In this document: piece after piece, positions 29,788 through 32,985 of the stretch
Layout: the number at the start of each line of letters is the position of its first letter
Numbering within the stretch: the first letter of the stretch is position 1
Assembly: GCA_900546395.1 (NCBI GenBank)
Contig: URDD01000023.1
Coordinates: 1-32,985, forward strand
Length of the DNA: 32,985 nucleotides
Reading direction: 5' to 3'
Origin: an uncultured Bacteroidales bacterium
Lineage (GTDB): Bacteria > Bacteroidota > Bacteroidia > Bacteroidales > UBA932
Made by a program: the position numbers and the translations under genes
The notes under the pieces: generated by a model
The model's database searches: none
The model's input: only the letters and a program-made list of their open reading frames with translations
What the model was told of the DNA's origin: nothing

Positions 29788-32127
29788 TCACTTCTCTCTG
29801 CTAAATGAATACGGCTTGTCTTCTTCCGAGACACCGCGGGTGTAATCTGGCTCTGAAACCATATTGAAAACAATATCTGTTCCCTTCATAAGGTCATCAT
29901 ATTTCAGGAAATTGTGACGCCACTCAGAACCACGTATTTTCATACTCCCGATATACACGTTATCTGCTGAATTATCTTTGGCGGTAAGTGTTATCTTCCT
30001 GCCGTTTTCAAGAGAAATCACTGCCTTCTTGAAAAGAGGCGAGCCTATCACATACTCGTCAGATCCAGGGCAGACCGGATAGAATCCCAAAGCAGAGAAT
30101 ACATACCATGCAGAAGTCTGTCCGTTGTCCTCATCTCCGCAATACCCGTCAGGCTCAGCGCTGTAAAGTTTGTCCATGACATCCCTTACTCTACTCTGAG
30201 CTTTCCAAGGCTGTCCTGCATAGTCATAGAGATAAATCATATGCTGGGCAGGCTGGTTGCCATGGGCATAGTTGCCCATATGAGCCACCTGCATCTCAGT
30301 AATCTCGTGAATTCTGAATCCATAGTATGAATCATCATAGATTGGCGGTACTACAAACACAGAGTCAAGCATATTGCAAAACTCTTTCTCTCCTCCCATA
30401 AGGTCAACAAGGCCCTGAACATCATGGAATACAGACCAGGAATAATGCCATGCGTTACCCTCAGTAAAGGCATCTCCCCATTTGTATGGACTGAAAGGTG
30501 CCTGGAATGTTCCGTCTTCGTTTCTTCCGCGCATCAACTTAGTCGAAGGATCGAATACATTCTTGTAATTCATAGCCCTTGAAGCCCACTTCTGAAGTTC
30601 ATCCTCAGGACGACCCAGCTTACGGGCCATCTGGAGAATACACCAGTCATTATATGCATATTCCAAAGTGCGGGCCACATTCTCATTGATACCGACATTA
30701 TAAGGGACATATCCTAATGTATTGTAATACTCATGACCGAAACGACCCGTAGAGCTTATCGATGGATGAACATGCTCTGTACCATAGCTGATAGTTTCAT
30801 AAAGCTTGCCAGCATCCTTCAACATGATATTTTTCATATATGCATCAGCTACTACTGAAGCTGAATTATTTCCTATCATACATCCGCGATGACCAGGACT
30901 TGCCCACTCCGGAAGAAATTCGTTCTCTCTGGCGATATTGGCCATTCCCTGCTGGATTTCAGCATTTACTGAAGGATATACCAGATTCAGAAGAGGGAAA
31001 AGAGCCCTGAATGTGTCCCAGAAGCCGGTATCAGTGTACATATATCCAGGGCGTACCTCACCGTTATAAGGACTGTAATGCAAGATATCGCCGTTTTCAT
31101 CCACTTCATAAAACTTTCTCGGAAAAAGGACACTGCGGTATAAGCATGAATAGAATGTACGGTACTGGTCAACTGTTCCACCGCCTATCTGTATTCTGCC
31201 CAATACATCATTCCAGCGTGCTTCGGCTTCGTTCAAAACCGTATCGAAATCTTTGGCTGCAACCTCTTTAAGGTTTGTATATGCCTGCTTCTCCGATATA
31301 AATGAAGATGCCACTGAAAGATTTACCTGTTCATCCCTTACAGTCTTGAACTTGACAACCGCTATTGCGTGATTTCCTTTTACCTCAGAAGACAATTCAA
31401 GGGAATTTCCGTCAGAGACCGCTACTACAGATTTCCCGTCATAGATAGTAAAACTCTCAATGGGTTTGTCAAATTTAACGACGAACCAGTTTTTGAAATT
31501 TTCTGGCACTCCGCCGCTATTCTTCGTAGTATAACCTACTACAGTATTCGACTCCTTCAAGACTTTTATATAAGAGCCTTTGTCGAAGGCATCAATTACT
31601 ACTCCAGAAGTCGTACTCTCAGGGAATGTAAAGCGGAATTTTGCAGCCCTGTCAGTTGGAGTAAGCTCTGCATTTATATCATGGTCAGCAAGATATACCT
31701 GATAATAGTGAGGCTTTGCTGTTTCTGCCTTATGAGAAAACCAGCTCGCACGTGAATCTTCGTCCACAAGAGAAGCATCCCTTACAGGCATAATAGAAAA
31801 CTGTCCGTAATCGTTTATCCATGGAGACGGCTGATGGGTCTGCTTCAAACCTCTTATTTCGTGGGCATCATAACAATATGTCCATCCGTCTCCCATCTTA
31901 CCTGTCTGAGGAGTCCAGAAATTCATACCCCATGGAACTGCCGTAGCAGGATAAGTATTTCCTGTAGAAATAGTATAGTCTGACAAAGTTCCCATAAGAG
32001 TCGTTGCATATTGCACCGGCTCAACCGTAAGAGTATCACATTCCTGCTGTGAAACGCAGGAGATGAAAAGCCCGGATGCCAAAGCAGGCACCAGGACAAT
32101 TGATTTTATTTTCCTATGTAAGTTCAT
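29788..32127 (-). CDS. GH92 alpha-mannosidase, probably alpha-1,2-specific lipoprotein
   Basis: 779 residues, complete. Lipoprotein signal with Cys24 (LFISC). N-terminal beta domain (about 35-290), linker, then the (alpha/alpha)6 catalytic domain. The family fingerprints are present: TEGNAWHYSW with predicted acid Glu556, RIHEITEM with His607-Glu608, AHGNQPAQHMIYLYDYAGQP, and CGDEDNGQTSAWYVFSALGF with Asp665 and Asp667. From memory, in the studied Bacteroides GH92 enzyme Bt3990 the acid, a His-Glu pair tied to alpha-1,2 specificity, and two Asp bases have these same spacings (+51/52, +109, +111). GH92 enzymes are calcium-dependent exo-acting inverting mannosidases. It overlaps the upstream GH92 stop by one base (TAATG). 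Confidence 0.95.
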   Translation of the reverse strand: MNLHRKIKSIVLVPALASGLFISCVSQQECDTLTVEPVQYATTLMGTLSDYTISTGNTYPATAVPWGMNFWTPQTGKMGDGWTYCYDAHEIRGLKQTHQPSPWINDYGQFSIMPVRDASLVDEDSRASWFSHKAETAKPHYYQVYLADHDINAELTPTDRAAKFRFTFPESTTSGVVIDAFDKGSYIKVLKESNTVVGYTTKNSGGVPENFKNWFVVKFDKPIESFTIYDGKSVVAVSDGNSLELSSEVKGNHAIAVVKFKTVRDEQVNLSVASSFISEKQAYTNLKEVAAKDFDTVLNEAEARWNDVLGRIQIGGGTVDQYRTFYSCLYRSVLFPRKFYEVDENGDILHYSPYNGEVRPGYMYTDTGFWDTFRALFPLLNLVYPSVNAEIQQGMANIARENEFLPEWASPGHRGCMIGNNSASVVADAYMKNIMLKDAGKLYETISYGTEHVHPSISSTGRFGHEYYNTLGYVPYNVGINENVARTLEYAYNDWCILQMARKLGRPEDELQKWASRAMNYKNVFDPSTKLMRGRNEDGTFQAPFSPYKWGDAFTEGNAWHYSWSVFHDVQGLVDLMGGEKEFCNMLDSVFVVPPIYDDSYYGFRIHEITEMQVAHMGNYAHGNQPAQHMIYLYDYAGQPWKAQSRVRDVMDKLYSAEPDGYCGDEDNGQTSAWYVFSALGFYPVCPGSDEYVIGSPLFKKAVISLENGRKITLTAKDNSADNVYIGSMKIRGSEWRHNFLKYDDLMKGTDIVFNMVSEPDYTRGVSEEDKPYSFSREK

Positions 32128-32985
32128 TATTCCGTTTTTGATGTCATAAAGAATTCTATAGTATTGCCTGCCTTGATATCCTTGAAGTCAATATATGACT
32201 TATTGTAAGGCTGGCCATTAAGCCTGACACTTCCTATATAGATATTTCCAGGAACATTGTCGTGTGCCACTACTGTAAAATCTCCTCCAGGAACCTTCAA
32301 AGTAACCTTATCAAATACAGGAGAACCGAACCAGTACTGTCCTCCGGCAGGATTTACCTGATAGAATCCAAGTGAAGAAAGCACATACCATGCAGACATC
32401 TGTCCTACATCCTCATTACCGGATAGTCCGTCCGGAGCATCATGGTAAAGCTCAGCGAGCACCTGTCTTACCTTCTCTGCTGTCTTTGCCGGCTGTCCTG
32501 CCATGGCATAATAATATATTATATGATGACTCGGCTCGTTTCCATGTGCATACTGGCCTATCAGACCTGAAATATCTGGAGATGAATCAAGTCCTTCAAT
32601 ATAAGACTGCACAGTGAAAAGAGAATCCAGCTTTTCAAGCATTGCTTCTTTTGAACCGAAACATCCGATAAGTCCGTCAAAATCATGAGGAGTCAGCCAT
32701 GTATATTGCCAGGCATTTCCTTCACAATAGTCATCTGCCCTGTGAGTTGAAGCAAACGGATTGAACGGAGTGCGGAAACGTCCCTTAGAGTCAAGTCCTC
32801 TCATGAAACGGGTTTCAGAATCGAAGAAATGACGGTAAGAATGACTGCGGTCATTAAAGTATTTATAGTCATCTTCCTTTCCCAAGGCTTTTGCAGCAGC
32901 TGCCGCAGCTCCGTCTGCAATAGCATACTCCATATCGTATGCAACGGCTTCATTGAAAAGGTCACAAGGTATATAACCATATTTC
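32127..32985 (-). CDS. GH92 alpha-mannosidase paralogue, C-terminal part (cut by window edge)
   Basis: The last 285 codons of a second GH92 enzyme; it runs off the right edge (the first complete codons read KYGYIPCDLFNEAVAYD). Visible motifs: YCEGNAWQYTW with the predicted acid Glu, AHGNEPSHHIIYYYAMAGQP, and SGNEDVGQMSAWYVLSSLGF. Compared with the downstream enzyme, the spacing between the acid and the Asp motif is 7 residues shorter, the His-Glu pair is not there (SSPDISG instead), and the first base-position Asp is Asn. Different linkage preference is therefore likely. Its stop TAA shares its last base with the ATG of the next gene. First visible gene of the GH92-GH92-hydrolase operon; no signal peptide can be judged. 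Confidence 0.93.
   Translation of the reverse strand, partial: KYGYIPCDLFNEAVAYDMEYAIADGAAAAAAKALGKEDDYKYFNDRSHSYRHFFDSETRFMRGLDSKGRFRTPFNPFASTHRADDYCEGNAWQYTWLTPHDFDGLIGCFGSKEAMLEKLDSLFTVQSYIEGLDSSPDISGLIGQYAHGNEPSHHIIYYYAMAGQPAKTAEKVRQVLAELYHDAPDGLSGNEDVGQMSAWYVLSSLGFYQVNPAGGQYWFGSPVFDKVTLKVPGGDFTVVAHDNVPGNIYIGSVRLNGQPYNKSYIDFKDIKAGNTIEFFMTSKTE

Noticed and set aside
29788..32127. Gln in AHGNQPAQH of the complete GH92 enzyme read as loss of the catalytic acid (as in phosphomannose-uncapping relatives)
   Set aside because: Spacing places the catalytic acid at the Glu of EGNAW (111 residues before Asp667), which is intact; the GNQP/GNEP difference is elsewhere.

Overview
The window comes from a member of the Bacteroidales, most likely a gut or rumen type; I cannot fix the genus. 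The evidence is: promoters of the Bacteroides form (TTTG about 19 bases upstream of TAnnTTTG) before at least four genes, almost no strong Shine-Dalgarno sites, several SPII lipoproteins, GH92 alpha-mannosidases with a secreted esterase-like protein, a class I [4Fe-4S] fumarase, and a tyrosine recombinase whose N-terminus resembles recombinases of Bacteroidales mobile elements. Almost all genes lie on the minus strand.

Layout. 1-101 is the 5' end of a tyrosine recombinase that runs off the left edge. It is followed by about 150 bases of phased direct repeats and an inverted repeat, which look like integrase or attachment sites at the border of an integrated element. 302-1334 holds a small acidic DUF2795-like protein and folE. 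1335-2054 is largely non-coding, with a degraded or odd small membrane gene, a long palindromic element and terminators. 2055-4055 is htpG. 4276-7194 is a four-gene block in which an outer-membrane beta-barrel plus lipoprotein pair occurs twice as divergent paralogues; its function is unknown. 7286-11116 reads as an AMP-forming acyl ligase, an unrecognised C-terminally membrane-anchored protein and a GNAT acetyltransferase. 11331-12167 is a HAD phosphatase.

12176-15900 is an operon for agmatine to putrescine (agmatine deiminase, N-carbamoylputrescine amidase), purT and a Crp/Fnr regulator interrupted by an in-frame amber codon in its HTH domain. 16145-18282 has a lone CMP-sugar synthetase, a PepSY-type membrane protein and a small secreted protein. 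18621-21019 is housekeeping: tRNA-Arg, rplS, dnaJ and grpE. 21146-25063 has a secreted C1 peptidase, tRNA-Gly, a lipoprotein with no visible start, and fumarase. 25114-28238 has prfB (without the usual programmed frameshift) and a Big2 lipoprotein made of three related modules. 28386 to the right edge is a tightly coupled operon of two GH92 enzymes and an esterase-like alpha/beta hydrolase, probably part of a mannan or N-glycan utilisation locus that continues beyond the window.

I did not find CRISPR arrays, rRNA or complete insertion sequences. The least explained parts are the duplicated barrel/lipoprotein block, the membrane-protein/GNAT pair, the left-edge repeats, and the two GH92 paralogues with different active-site signatures.
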